A stretch of 64,000 bases of DNA from Sarocladium kiliense (taxonomy: Eukaryota > Ascomycota > Sordariomycetes > Hypocreales > Sarocladiaceae): assembly GCA_030734395.1 (NCBI GenBank), contig JAUZTG010000029.1, forward strand, positions 5,146,001-5,210,000. The letters run 5' to 3'. The notes under the pieces are model-generated. The model was given only the letters and a program-made list of their open reading frames with translations. It did not search any database and had not been told where the DNA came from. Positions within the stretch are counted from its first letter, which is position 1, and each line of letters starts with the position of its first letter. Positions 10,618-21,500 of this stretch are shown here, one piece after another. The position numbers and the translations under genes are program-made.

Positions 10618-12119
10618 ATGACTGAGGTTTCGTCAACCCGCCTCTACCTGGGGAACCTTCCTCGCAATGGTCCGGACCTTTCCAATCCGATCTGACGCTC
10701 CCGTTCGCACCCACTGACCCGCTGCCGACAGCTACCAAGGCCGATGTCGAGGCGCATTTCGCGAAACATGGCACCGGAGAAATCACAGAGGTGAAGCTGA
10801 TGAATGGTTTCGGCTTCATCGAGTATAAGGATCCTATGGATGCCCGCGATGTTGTTCCAGGTGAGCCTTAGATGCATGACCTTGCAGCTGATGCGCAGTT
10901 CGCTGACTTTCTCAATTTACAGCTTTCCGTACGTTCATCTCGATCGATCCGATCACGACCAAGAGTGACTAACAGCTCGGCGCAAGACGGCACCGATTTC
11001 ATGGGAGAACGTCTCACAGTCCAATTTGCGCGCGGCAGCCGTCAGCGCGAAGGCCGTGAGGGCGGTGGCGGCGGCGGCGGTGCTGGCTACGGTGCTCACG
11101 AGCGTCCTCCGCCCAGACCCCGTCGCACGCCTCATCGTATGCAAATCACCGGTCTCCCAAGCGATACCAGTTGGCAGGTCTGTTCTTTCTCCCCGCTTGT
11201 TGTCGCTGGATCCCACGGAATCATGTCCACCTCCCTCCCTTGTCGCTAGGATCTTTGGGGTTTGGGTCCGAGTTCCAGGACCCTCGGCTGGTTTCCCATC
11301 AACTCTTCTTTCCCCTGGCTTTCTACTGCACTCTGGACGGAATAGGCGTTTGGCAATCATGGACTTCTTCACACGGGCTTTCATCATATCACTCCGGACA
11401 ACGACTTACGTGGACCTGGATGTAGGATCTCAAAGACTTTGCCCGTCAATCTAGCCTTGACGTGGTCTACTCCGAGACTGGCCGCGACTCCAATGGCCGA
11501 GGGTGAGCATTCCTGCCCAAATGGGCGCTGCTTATTTACTGACCAGGAAACAGATTCGTGGAGTTCGAGACAGCCGCTGATCTCAAGACCGCTGTAGAGA
11601 AGCTCGATGGTCTTGAGTTCAAGGGACAAACAGTCCAATGCGTAGCTGATGTAAGGTGGCAGTCTTATGTTACGACACTGCATGCTAACATTCTTTCAGC
11701 CTCAGCCAGACATGCCTCCTCGCGAGCGTGGACGATCCCGTTCTCCTGGTGGCCGCCGCGGCCCAATGCCTCCCTTCGATGATTATGACCGCCGCGGTCC
11801 TCCACGAGGTTATGGTAGCCCTCGTCGCGACGGTTATGGCTACCGTGAGCGCAGCCCTCGTGCTTACTACGACGAGCGCGCTCGCTATAGGTCGCCCCCA
11901 CGCCGTCCTATGGACGACTATCCGCCTCCACCTCCACCGCCGCGTGGTCGTTACGATGACCCCTACCGCCGGGACTATGGCCCTCCTCCGCCAGACCCGT
12001 ATGCCAATGGTCGGCCTTACGACCGACCGCCCAGAGATTTCCCACCCAGAGAGGGTGGCTACCCCAGGGAGGGAGGTTATCCTCCTCGAGACTATGATCG
12101 TGGTGGCCGTTACTGGTAA
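10618..12119 (+). CDS. SR-like two-RRM splicing factor (Srp2-like)
   Basis: I reconstruct seven exons: 10618-10669, 10732-10860, 10923-10928, 10987-11177, 11426-11502, 11554-11650 and 11700-12119, giving 323 aa. The first RRM (residues 7-79) has RNP2 LYLGNL and RNP1 NGFGFIEY. A Gly/Arg linker follows, then a second RRM (about 115-184) with RMQITGLP and GRGFVEFE. The C-terminus is rich in RS, RG, Tyr and Pro (RERGRSRSPGGRRG, then repeated Pro-Arg-Asp-Tyr units). By family it is a nuclear pre-mRNA splicing and export factor related to fission yeast Srp2 and animal SRSF proteins. The 6-nt third exon supplies part of the AFHG segment of RRM1. The 5' site of the first intron (gtccgg) is weak, and the fourth intron is long (248 nt); both are common in autoregulated SR genes. 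Confidence 0.9.
10923..10928 (+). other. Six-nucleotide microexon in the SR-like factor
   Basis: The hexamer CTTTCC lies between a 62-nt intron ending in ttacag and a 58-nt intron starting with gtacgt and carrying a TGACTAAC branch. Including it gives VVPAFHGTDFMGERL across the junctions, the form expected in this RRM. Skipping it keeps the frame and gives VVPDGTDFMGERL, so inclusion or skipping would change two residues and delete two. Confidence 0.75.
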
Positions 12120-12906
12120 ATCCATTTCTTTATGCACTCCGTCTTTTCTTCCGATCTCGGAAGACATCTCCACCTCTTCCTTTCGGACTGTCCTTGACCG
12201 GAGGTGATAGAGACATAACTGCCCGAAGCCACGACGACAGCCGCGGGCGGATTAAGGACGTGACACGTAGGAAGGTATGACAGAATGACAACGATCGAAC
12301 GAGCCGGATGGCATTATAGCCATGGAGCAGGCAGAAGGCTTGAACGTATTCGTCTTTGGGAGGGCCTGTGCACGATACCCGGTATGAGCGTTTTATCTTT
12401 CTACTTTTCTTGGGGAAGGACTGCTCTCGGGACTGGATCCCGTCTACAGCCGTTGACGTCTTCGTCGTCGATCCGGCTGAGGACGGGGACGAGTCCGATA
12501 TTGACGAAATACACAAAATTGGCGCGGCGCCCGGTGGGAATTCCTCAGTATGACAGAAAAAGCACAGGCTATCATGTACTGTACGAGTACTGGGGCATCT
12601 GTTTTCCTGACATTGGTTGCTTCTTTCCTTTTTCTCCGCTTCTTTTCTTACCGCTCGCTGAGCGTATCTGCTTTTGGAACTTTGAAGTTGAGAGGTCTTT
12701 TTTACGCAGGGAGAACTGTGACACAATTATGAAATGAGAAATTTGCTATTTGCTTTGACTTCAAATGCCATAAACGACTATCGAACGTGTGACTGCTGCA
12801 ACACAAGGTATAGGTGGAACATTGCAAGGGTGATATACATGGGTACTCATGACCCCATTGGCAAGACTGACGATTAGGTTTAACGTGAATCAGATCGGGA
12901 GGGACC
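12120..12906. other. Convergent intergenic region (SR factor / PEX11)
   Basis: This region holds the 3' UTRs of two genes pointing at each other. No coding signal or RNA gene is recognised. Frames of 150-198 codons on both strands show no family resemblance. Confidence 0.5.
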
Positions 12907-13679
12907 TCAAGCAGTCTTCTTCCACTGGATATAGACGCCGATGATACTGCTCGTGGTTCCGGCCAAACCGACAATGCCGTCATCAAGACCAACCCAGCCA
13001 AGGGCAGACAGAGGGATGGTCAAATCACAGACGTCAGAAAGGAGCTGGAGACGGCTGGAGAAACGTTCCCTGTGATATTTGTTAGCGGTGATTCCAGTGG
13101 CGCATACTTCGCAAGGCAGATGCCAGGAAGAACTTACAGTGTGATGCGCTGCCTCTCAACAACACCCTCGCCATCCTTTGCATCGACCTTGGCCTCACGC
13201 TGGCGCAAGTGGTAGAGAGTATATGTCTGTGCAAAGACACTGCACGCCAACCCAAACGCCCAGAATCTATATGCCTCTCTTTGCAATGTCTTGGCCCTAG
13301 GACTCTTCTTCACACCCAGTGCATCCAAAACCGTACCAGCATCAAAAGTCAGGTACCCCGCATAACCGAGCTGCCTGCCAACAGTCGCGGCCTTCAGCAC
13401 AGGATCACCGCCTCGAGCATCGGAGGCCTGGGCGGCGAGCTTGAGGTGCTCGATGTTCTTGCCGAAGCGGAGCACTTTGCGGATGAGGCCGAGTTGGGAC
13501 TTGAGGGTGGCGAAGGAGGCGATTGTGGAGGGGAGGCCGTTGGTGCGGTGGAGGTACCAGGCGTAGAAACGGGCGAAGTATTGGATTGTGCGCAGGAGCT
13601 TGTCGCGGCCGATGGTGGTGGAGGCGTATTTCAGGTAGTGGGCGAGGGAAGGGTGGTAGATAACTGCGTCGGCGACCAT
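12907..13679 (-). CDS. pex11: Peroxin PEX11, peroxisome elongation and division
   Basis: Two exons, 13679-13138 and 13069-12907 on the minus strand, give 234 aa, the normal length for the family. The 68-nt intron has gtaag at the start and a CTAAC branch before the acag end. Splicing joins QRITL to ERFSSRLQLLSDVCDL, the conserved C-terminal block ending IGVYIQWKKTA. The N-terminus MVADAVIYHPSLAHYLKYAS and the amphipathic stretch GRDKLLRTIQYFARFYAWYL are typical PEX11, which inserts into and curves the peroxisomal membrane to elongate it before fission. Hydrophobic segments near residues 140-165 and at the C-terminus match its membrane association. It is transcribed away from the fructose-bisphosphatase gene, so the two share a 1.7-kb promoter region. 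Confidence 0.95.
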
Positions 13680-13921
13680 GGTTGCGGTTGTAAGCCGGAT
13701 AGAGGCGGATGGACGGGGAGGAGGATGCGTTCAGTACGTTCTTCGCTATTTCCGTTGTTCGAAGGTGAATTCAAAGATGGAAAATGGGGAGGAAAGCAAT
13801 GATATAATTGACAAAGGGGGCTGTCTAGTGGTGACGAGAAGAAAGAGGGAGGAGGTCTGAGGAAGCCAAAGTACGATTCAGGCATGCGACGCGGCGCGCA
13901 GGTCTTGGGATGGAGAACGTG

Positions 13922-13927
13922 CCGAGG
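13922..13927 (-). promoter_or_regulatory. CCGAGG hexamer (FarA/FarB-type core)
   Basis: It lies 243 bp upstream of the PEX11 start. CCTCGG, or its complement, is the core known to be bound by the fatty-acid regulators FarA and FarB in Aspergillus. Function here is inferred from sequence and from the neighbouring gene. Confidence 0.35.
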
Positions 13928-14019
13928 TAGCGTCGGCGTGCTTGCGGTCTGGGAGTCTGGGGGAGGGAACGGGCGAAGAGACCCCACACTATCTGCGCCG
14001 AAGGGATGCGCGCGCGAGT

Positions 14020-14025
14020 CCTCGG
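14020..14025 (+). promoter_or_regulatory. CCTCGG hexamer (FarA/FarB-type core)
   Basis: Second copy in the PEX11/FBP1 promoter, 341 bp upstream of the PEX11 start. Confidence 0.35.
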
Positions 14026-14288
14026 TGTGGATATGGAGCGAGGAAAGAAGCACGTGATTGAGGGGAGGTTCTACACCAGCCACAGTGAGGATGGGAACAG
14101 CCACAAGATTCAAGCCACAGAAGAGGGGGAGAAAGCTGGGTAGGATGAATCTTGTGACGGAAGAGGGGACCGGAGAAGCGGAGAGAGGGCCTTGGACAAA
14201 GACTGGGGAATCGTGGTGAAGACTCAGTCTGTCGGAGTAGCTCTGAGGGACCCGGAAACAATAGAGAGCTGCTCGCTCGGGCAAAAGG

Positions 14289-14294
14289 CCGAGG
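14289..14294 (-). promoter_or_regulatory. CCGAGG hexamer (FarA/FarB-type core)
   Basis: Third copy, in a GC-rich patch near the middle of the divergent promoter. Confidence 0.3.
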
Positions 14295-14615
14295 GGCCCG
14301 GCCGCGGGTTGAGGGACGTACATCACGTAACAGCCTCCGGGCGGACCCGGGACAGTGCATGGGGGTCACTATTTGGGGGTCCTGGTATGAGCTGCTGTTT
14401 GTGGTGGACAATGAAAAAAAATTGCAGTTGCAGGAGGGCATTCAGATCGACAACTGATGCATAGTGACTCTGCTGACTCTTATATTGTCAACTTTGATTT
14501 CATTCATTGATTTCGTGTGTTCTACGGTGCTGGAAATCGCTGAATCAAGCTGTCACAGCCAGCTCTCTCCCAGTACCCGGATAAGCACCCTCCAGCCCCG
14601 AAGACCCCCGAATCA

Positions 14616-14621
14616 CCTCGG
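14616..14621 (+). promoter_or_regulatory. CCTCGG hexamer (FarA/FarB-type core)
   Basis: Fourth copy, about 750 bp upstream of the FBP1 start. Confidence 0.3.
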
Positions 14622-15240
14622 GCATAGGGCCCCGAGTCCAGCCCTGCCACTGGACTGCACTGGGACTGGATCGGGATCTGCCCCTGCACCAGCTGCCGGA
14701 GGTGCCTGGCCGACCTGCTGCTGCTGCGACTGCTGTTGCTGCCCCAGTGACGGAAGAGCCAGGACCCCGCGTCACGATCTCCAATTGAGAGCCCAGCACC
14801 TTTTCCCATGCCCATGTGACCACGATCACTTACTAAGTGGCTTTTCACCCAGCAGAGCCGTGTGTTGCCGCTGACTGTAGCCATGAATGAATTGATTCCA
14901 GCTGAAGATGAATGAATAGGCACGGTAAACCCAAGAACAAGCGCCACGGCTCAATCCCAGATTCCGATCCCATTTCCCGCTCCCGATACATGGCTGGAGC
15001 TGGATAAGAAAATTGCCCCGCGATACTTGCGTCAGGCGCGTGTCCCAAGTGCCCCTCGTTGGTTATCCATCCGTTTCCCGAGTCTGGCCGAAGCCGCCGT
15101 CACAGCTCTTGTTGAATTGCCGCTTTAACTTTTGCCATTCCTCTACTACTGCTACTCTGCTCCTGCTTTCCGCTATTACTTCAGTTCTCCCATTCTCGTG
15201 TAAACTTATCCTTCACATCCTCTTTCCCCCAGAAAGCCCA

Positions 15241-15262
15241 CCATCCATCCATCCATCCATCC
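15241..15262 (+). repeat. CCAT microsatellite
   Basis: Five tandem CCAT units plus CC, in the pyrimidine-rich leader region about 105 nt upstream of the FBP1 start. Confidence 0.9.
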
Positions 15263-15367
15263 TTACGTATCCGTCCCCACGAACCGGTTTCGTTCCTGAT
15301 CCTTCATTGCTTCCACGGCACAAACTCTCTAGCAGTTAAAGCTTACTTTCAGACAAACACCGTCATC

Positions 15368-16450
15368 ATGGGGCAAACGAACAACATGGGCGAGACCGAG
15401 AAGATCAACACACACATCGTCACCCTCACGCGCTTCCTCACAGAAGAGCAGGCGAAGCACAAGGAAGCAACCGGTGACTTCACCCTCCTCTGCCACGCCC
15501 TCCAGTTCTCCTTCAAGTCCATCGCCTACTACATCCGCCGCGCCACCCTCGTCAACCTTACCGGCCTCGCCGGCTCCTCAAACGTCACCGGTGACGACCA
15601 GAAGAAGCTGGATGTCATCTCCAATGACCTCTTCATTGAGGCCATGCGCTCCTCGGGACGCTGCGCACTCCTAGTCTCCGAGGAGGAGGAAGATGTCATC
15701 TTCTTCAAGGACGCTACTGGTGCTCGTTACGCTGTTGCCTGTGACCCCATTGACGGCTCTTCTAACCTCGACGCTGGTGTCTCTGTCGGCACCATCTTCG
15801 GCATCCACAAGCTTCCCGATGGTAGCACCGGTACCAAGGAAGATATCCTCAGGCCCGGCACCGAGCTTCTGGCCGCCGGTTTCACCATGTACGGCGCCTC
15901 CACTCAGCTCGTCCTGACCATGCGCGGCAGCACCGTCAACGGCTTCACCCTCGACAACGGTGTCGGCGAGTTCATCCTCACCCACCCAGACATGCGTCTC
16001 CCCAAGTCTCGCGCTATCTACTCAGTCAACGAGGGTAACTCATTGTACTGGGAGAAGCCGACGCAGAACTACTTCAACTCATTGAAGGAGGCACAGGAGA
16101 ACGGAAAGCCGTACAGCGCGAGATATATCGGTAGCATGGTGGCTGATGCATACCGGACGTTGCTGTACGGAGGTATCTTCGCCTACCCAGCGGATAAGAA
16201 GAGCCCCAAAGGCAAGCTCAGGATCCTGTACGAGTGTGCTCCTATGGCCATGGTCTTCGAGAATGGTATGTGATCCCGTAGGCTATTATGAAGTGAAGCC
16301 CGAGACTGACAATTGGATACAGCCGGTGGTCAAGCCGTCGACAGCCACATGAAGCGCATGCTCGAGGTCGCTCCCCAGAGCATCCACGATCGATCTGGCA
16401 TTTTCATGGGCAGCTACGATGAGGTCGAGAAGGTGAAGAAGTTCTTCTGA
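15368..16450 (+). CDS. fbp1: Fructose-1,6-bisphosphatase
   Basis: Two exons, 15368-16265 and 16323-16450, give 341 aa, the usual length. The 57-nt intron (gtatgt...atacag) lies 42 codons before the end and splicing continues MVFENAGGQAVDSHMKRML. The enzyme removes the 1-phosphate of fructose-1,6-bisphosphate and is the committed step of gluconeogenesis in the cytosol. Metal-binding residues are visible: E105-E108 in the acidic SEEEED run, and D126 and D129 in DPIDGSSNLD. The active-site signature GKLRILYECAPMA is intact near residue 290. In fungi the gene is repressed by glucose and needed on acetate, ethanol and fatty acids. Its divergent neighbour PEX11 is needed under overlapping conditions, which makes shared control plausible. 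Confidence 0.97.
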
Positions 16451-17521
16451 GCCCGAGAGACAGACTTCATGACAAGCTATAGGGTAGGACGAGTGGACCA
16501 GGAAATGAGGACGTGATGGATCAAGAGGAGGATCTTGGAAAACCAGCATATAGGCGGGTGCATATCTGTGCTAATCTCATGAGCACAATTATCTAATGGA
16601 CAATGAATTCAAACTATCCAATGACATGGTGTGGAATACGAAAGACGGAGTTCGAAGTGAGGGAGATTGCTTGACTGGGCTCTACCACTCTGTAGCCATC
16701 GCCAGGTACAACACAACGTCGGATTTACGGCCATTGCCGTAACGCCCAGGTATTTTGCCGCATTTGCTTTCTTTTACAAGCGTTCCCGAATTCCGGTTCG
16801 AAGTTCCAGAGACACCGGAAATTGCCGCTATTCACACGCCTGCACCTCCATTCAGCCCTGCTCACAAGACCTCGACCGCCAAAACACCAAAACTTGTCGT
16901 GATCTGACCTGTCACACAGCAGTGTATGAAGGAAAAGTCAGTCTTCTAGAACATTATGCCTGCGTCGGGTAAATTCTCAAGGAGATGCAGATGAAAGGTA
17001 TATAAAAAAGCCCGACGTTTGAGATATAGAACACGTATGCACAGACGTCGAATCCTTACCACCGGGAAAGCCACTCAGGCAGGCATGGGGAGCGACCGCT
17101 GTCCCTTCCGCCTCCCCCCCAACACCTTGGTTTCAGCCACCTTGGATTGCGAACTACACCGCCCGGGCGCTTCCTACAGTTCTGGTAAAATAGGGTATCC
17201 ATATACTCCGTAGTTGAACTAAATATCTTAGTCCTTTCACTCTATAGGGGGTCGGCAAGAAATGGCCGACCAGCATCTAGCCCTCTGTGATAAATCGATG
17301 TATGTTGTCTAAACCCATTACGGTGTCATCATTCATTCGCCCTGCGCCCTGCGACCAGCGGTTCAGAAGTGCATGGATCGCCACTGAAGGATTCCAAAAT
17401 ATATGTGACAGCACACGAGTTGCTGGGCTTGGGGGTCCTAGCCTCCTATTGAGCGGCCTGAGATTGTTTGGGGGCGCTTAGGACTTGGGGCAGTGACAGG
17501 CGGAGTTCTTGGGGGAAGCGT
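16451..17521. other. Convergent intergenic region (FBP1 / CIA30-domain gene)
   Basis: About 1.07 kb holding two 3' ends. No gene, tRNA or repeat recognised. Confidence 0.5.
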
Positions 17522-18587
17522 TCACATGAGCCCGCAAAGCATACGCCTCCACCATCCCCGCGACGCCGACGGGGGCGGCTGCCGTGTCACAACATCGGCT
17601 TTCTCCCGTGCAGGGTCCCAATCATCCTCGTCGCCGTGATCGCCGGTCACGCTGGCCTCGGGACCGAGGGTAACTTGCGTAGTATCCGTACTAGCAATTG
17701 CGGTAACAGACTCGATATCTAGGCTGAAATCGCCTTTTTGCTCGTCGAAGAAGCTGCAAGCGAAAGGGAGTGAAGTTAGCAAAGCATCGCTCATTGTTGT
17801 GAAGGAGATACGACGCCTGGGGGGCTGGGTAGTGGCGGCGATGAAGTCGGGTGTATCGGAATGGCTTACCTCCGCATCATGAATGATACGCGCTTGATGC
17901 TCTTCAGGTTTAGAGGCTTCGCATCGTCCTTTGGGCGACCACGGTACGTCGCCTTGAAGGCCTTCCAGGGCAGGAAGACCTCACTTGTCTGCGCTTCCTT
18001 AGACGCATCCGCGGTGAACTCTGCCTCCCACGTGACACCGCTCATCTCCCTCCCATCATCTCTCCGACCTGGGATCTCATCCTTGAGCGTCAGGAGATAC
18101 CTCTTTCCGTCGGACTTACGCACTGAGATGCGCAGACCAATGGCATCGCTGAGATTAAGGTCGAGCTCGCCCTTGGTGCGCTGAGAGGCAAAGCCTGCGC
18201 CACCCAAGGTTGAAGTGTCGAGATTTCCGTTGAAACGAGCGAACTCCGGAGATTCGGAGGAAGAGTTGTGAATAGTGAGGTGGGAGATACTGCTTCCGCC
18301 TCGAACACGGTCGTCGGTGGCTGTCCAAAGGGAGTCGTCCCACGACCTGCTCATGGCGTTAGTGATTTGCTCATGAGTAAAGCTCGTCGTCAGCTTTGCT
18401 GGAGAGATGCAACGTCATCACCGCCACGCCTCCGAGTCGATGTGCCGTTGATATCGGAGTTTTCAGAAGGCGTCGACCACCGACAGAGTCCGGGTTTGCG
18501 GGGGAGTTCGAGCACTTACGCGTTACCGCCAAAGAGGTACCGAACAACGGTGCCTGATGAGGTCACATTGCATGCCGTGGCCGCCAT
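17522..18587 (-). CDS. CIA30-domain protein (complex I intermediate-associated 30 family)
   Basis: Three exons on the minus strand, 18587-18520, 18346-17870 and 17753-17522, give 258 aa. The introns are 173 and 116 nt with gtaag starts; the first has a CACTAAC branch. The first exon supplies YLFGGN, which joins ASWDDSLWTATDDRVRGGSS, the start of the CIA30 fold. The rest reads FARFNGNLDTSTLGGAGFASQR, then LPWKAFKATYRGR and SFFDEQKGDFSLDIESV, all typical of the family. Members assist mitochondrial complex I assembly in Neurospora and animals (NDUFAF1). This copy is short and has no clear mitochondrial presequence, so it may belong to the small, less studied fungal subgroup. The C-terminal 50 residues are acidic and then Arg/Trp-rich without known motifs. 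The first exon is the least certain part. Confidence 0.85.
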
Positions 18588-21500
18588 TGTGTCAAAAGGA
18601 GTTCGCTCCGCTGTTCGGGGGTTTCCTATGTGAAGAAAGCTTGTCCTTGATGCTGGGAAGTGGTGGCACGCCCCTCCTTGATGTGCGTTGGCGCTTGGTG
18701 ATGGCCTTCTATCCCGGCGGCGTATGAGGCTGGTAGATTGCTGGGGGCTGCTGCGCCTTGGGGGCACAGATGATCTATGAGCAGATGGCACGAGTACAAG
18801 TCGTCGAGTGCTCAAATGAAGTCAGGAGAGGATGATGTATGTCCTCGATTGCTGATACTTGATAACCCAGGCCGAGTCGGCTTAAGAAAATAGTCCTGGC
18901 TTCATGACGTGATGGATTGATGGAAACGGTCGCTGGTGGAACAGCCGCCTGACGCGCGGCTAAGGTCAAGGCAAGCGAGTGACCTAAACGCGCTGGTCCT
19001 GCCTCACGACAATGCTCCAGTCTGAACTGCCTCAGGCTTTGACTTTGATCCTTCAGAAATCCATGTTTCATCTTCTGGCTATGCTTGCGAACTGTGATTA
19101 GGATCTTGTCAGCTCCTGCCATTTTTGCGACACCAAGGATGCACACTCCTACTGTCGTGGACCTGTGCAGTTTACTACTTCGTTTCGAAACCCCGTGGGC
19201 CTGTCACGCCTTCAGCCCTGCGTACGAGCGCCCTGTCCTGTCACAACCATGCTGCACCTCGCCTAGTCCTTGGCAGCGGAATGCTATCTCACCGTTAATC
19301 CCGGCTCAAATCCCGAATTCCACATTACGACGCAGTCTTGGATGTCTGGATGTCATGTGTAAGGGTGTCTATCTGGGGACCTGTTCCATTTCGACAGAAA
19401 TCTAGCGGTGAAGACATTCCTTCACCAAGAATGAGCTCGACTTCGAGGGGCACGCCTGTGTTCTCGCAGCTGCCCTTTCCCGAAGTCCGAGTGAACTCCC
19501 TCCGACTCTTCCGGGCTCTCGTCAATCGCCCGCGTATCCCCTGTCTTGGCAATTCACTGCGCCCGTTGTGCCGGAAGACAAGGGCTATCCAACGGCGATA
19601 CGCCCTTTTACGCCAGCTGCGAGACAACTTTAACTCAAAATCTGATCACCCGAAGCGGTTCTCGAAAGGAACTTCCCCGGCCTAAGAACGAAGGTTGTTG
19701 AGTTCGACGCATCCACACCACTTCTACCCCTGTTTCGAAGGACAAGCGAGAACATGCTTTGCTGCTGGGGCACCAACTAGCTACAGGTCTGGGCAAAATA
19801 CGACTCGACCGTGTTGGAACTGCCTTCCCCTTCTCAGTGTCTGCACTTACCTTGCGCCCGACGGCCTTCGGCCTTCAGGAGTGATGTCTGTCCACGCAAC
19901 AATCTCAACGTTGCAGTACATGGCTGCCCGAGATGCATAATGAAGACAGCAAGCTTGACAGATGATTTTCCAGCTGGACGGCTCGTCCGCGTACAGTAAG
20001 CACTGATCTCGTTCCCGCTCCGGCAAATGGCAGAGTAAGCCGATCTGGCGCGGGGGTACTTGCAGACGACCACCAACACGATCAGTGCTACGTGAGAGCG
20101 CAACCCCAAGGCAATTTCGGTCCTTATGACTGTCCGCGCCACGGTTTATGCTGAACTGTGTCGCCAGCCACCCTGCCAGACTTCATGCCTGCCCATCCGT
20201 CCTTGTACGACAACACTCCCACAATAGCAATGCCTGCCATCTTGAATACACCCTGGGGCAGCTCGTATGTGCGAAGGATCCAGCGGATTACCCGCGGGCA
20301 CTTGGAAGGATGGTGTGTGCAGCCTGTCAAGACAAGGGGTTCGGGGACATTTCCTCAGGCATGCTGCAAGCTCGCAGACCAGTTCCTCGGCCTCTCCCCT
20401 GCAAATCTTCCTTGCGGGCACACCCCTCTTGTTGCCACGCTCAAGCATTCACGCAAGGTGCCTTAAACAGAAGGCGCAGTGTGCTGCGTGTCTCTTTGGC
20501 GATGTTTCAGTCCTGCGGCTTTTTGAGTGCAGTGCGGCGATTATGGTAGGCCCGTATCCTGGCAAACTCTAATGACGCCCTGGTTCGATGTGTGAGTCGC
20601 CGGACGTCCAAATTTGTTTCCTCCACGTATGTTGTCCTATGGGAACCGTCTATGGGAACAGCCCTTTGCGTGAGAAGCCCCTGAAGTTCCTGGACCGGCT
20701 GTATGGCAGGACTACCAGAGTTTAACCTTGTCTGTTCGATCAACTGCAAGTCACGGAGCACACTACATTGCAGAATTCGTTCAATTTCCCACGTCGACTC
20801 CGGTGAAGATGTCGATGCGGGCATTTCCCCTTTGGGCTGCAGGGCACAGGTAGCCCGTCCTGTGTTGACTGCACTGATCGGCGTCATCCAGTGCAATAAG
20901 CCCTGCCAAGCTCTGGGGCGTCAATCTCCGTCTACAAAGCGTCCAAAGATGTTGGCACAAGGTCCGAAAGATGAACGTTGCAAAAATAAGATGGCGAAGC
21001 CAGTTCAACCACCAAAGTAGAACCTGAGGGTTTGACTTCAAGAGGCATTGGCCGAAGTTAGGCTCCTCGTAGCAACCCTAGCCTGCGGCGTCTGCTTGCT
21101 AGTACAGAACACGGCAGATGCATCTGGCCAGTCTCCAGACATCTTGAACGCAGCCCTGTGGCACACGGCATTTCTCATCGCGAATTGAGAGCTGCGCACT
21201 TTTGTAGCCTACACAATTTCCTTGGTCGGGACACCCAAACCCGGCAACACATCCCAAGCTAACCACTCTGACGTCCGCGTAGGACATCCACAGACCAGAC
21301 ATGCCGTTTACTTCGGTAAGGAGTGGGAAAAGCCACATGGCATGGTTCACTGACAAACTCCCTCTCGTTTCTTCACTTGGCAGGTCGCCTTCTAAGCGCG
21401 ATGAGCACTTCTGTCCAATCTCCTTGAAGAGCAACCGATGCACTTGGACGCTAACAGCTCGCTTCCGCCGCCGAAAGAGGGCACCCCTTTCCTTGTTGGG

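Larger units (their letters stand above)
13680..15367. other. Shared divergent promoter region, PEX11 / FBP1
   Basis: No gene is supported in this 1.69-kb region between two divergent starts. It contains four FarA-type hexamers (listed separately), a CCAT microsatellite and a pyrimidine-rich leader upstream of FBP1. Long frames on the minus strand (up to 231 codons) lie in the PEX11 leader and lack family resemblance. Confidence 0.6.

Noticed and set aside
13631..14326. 231-codon minus-strand frame over the PEX11 start
   Set aside because: It overlaps the PEX11 leader and first codons in another frame; Pro/Ser-rich and without family resemblance.
16780..16820. GGTTCGAAGTT, resembling a tRNA B box
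   Set aside because: The conserved CC end is missing and no A box or acceptor stem is visible around it.
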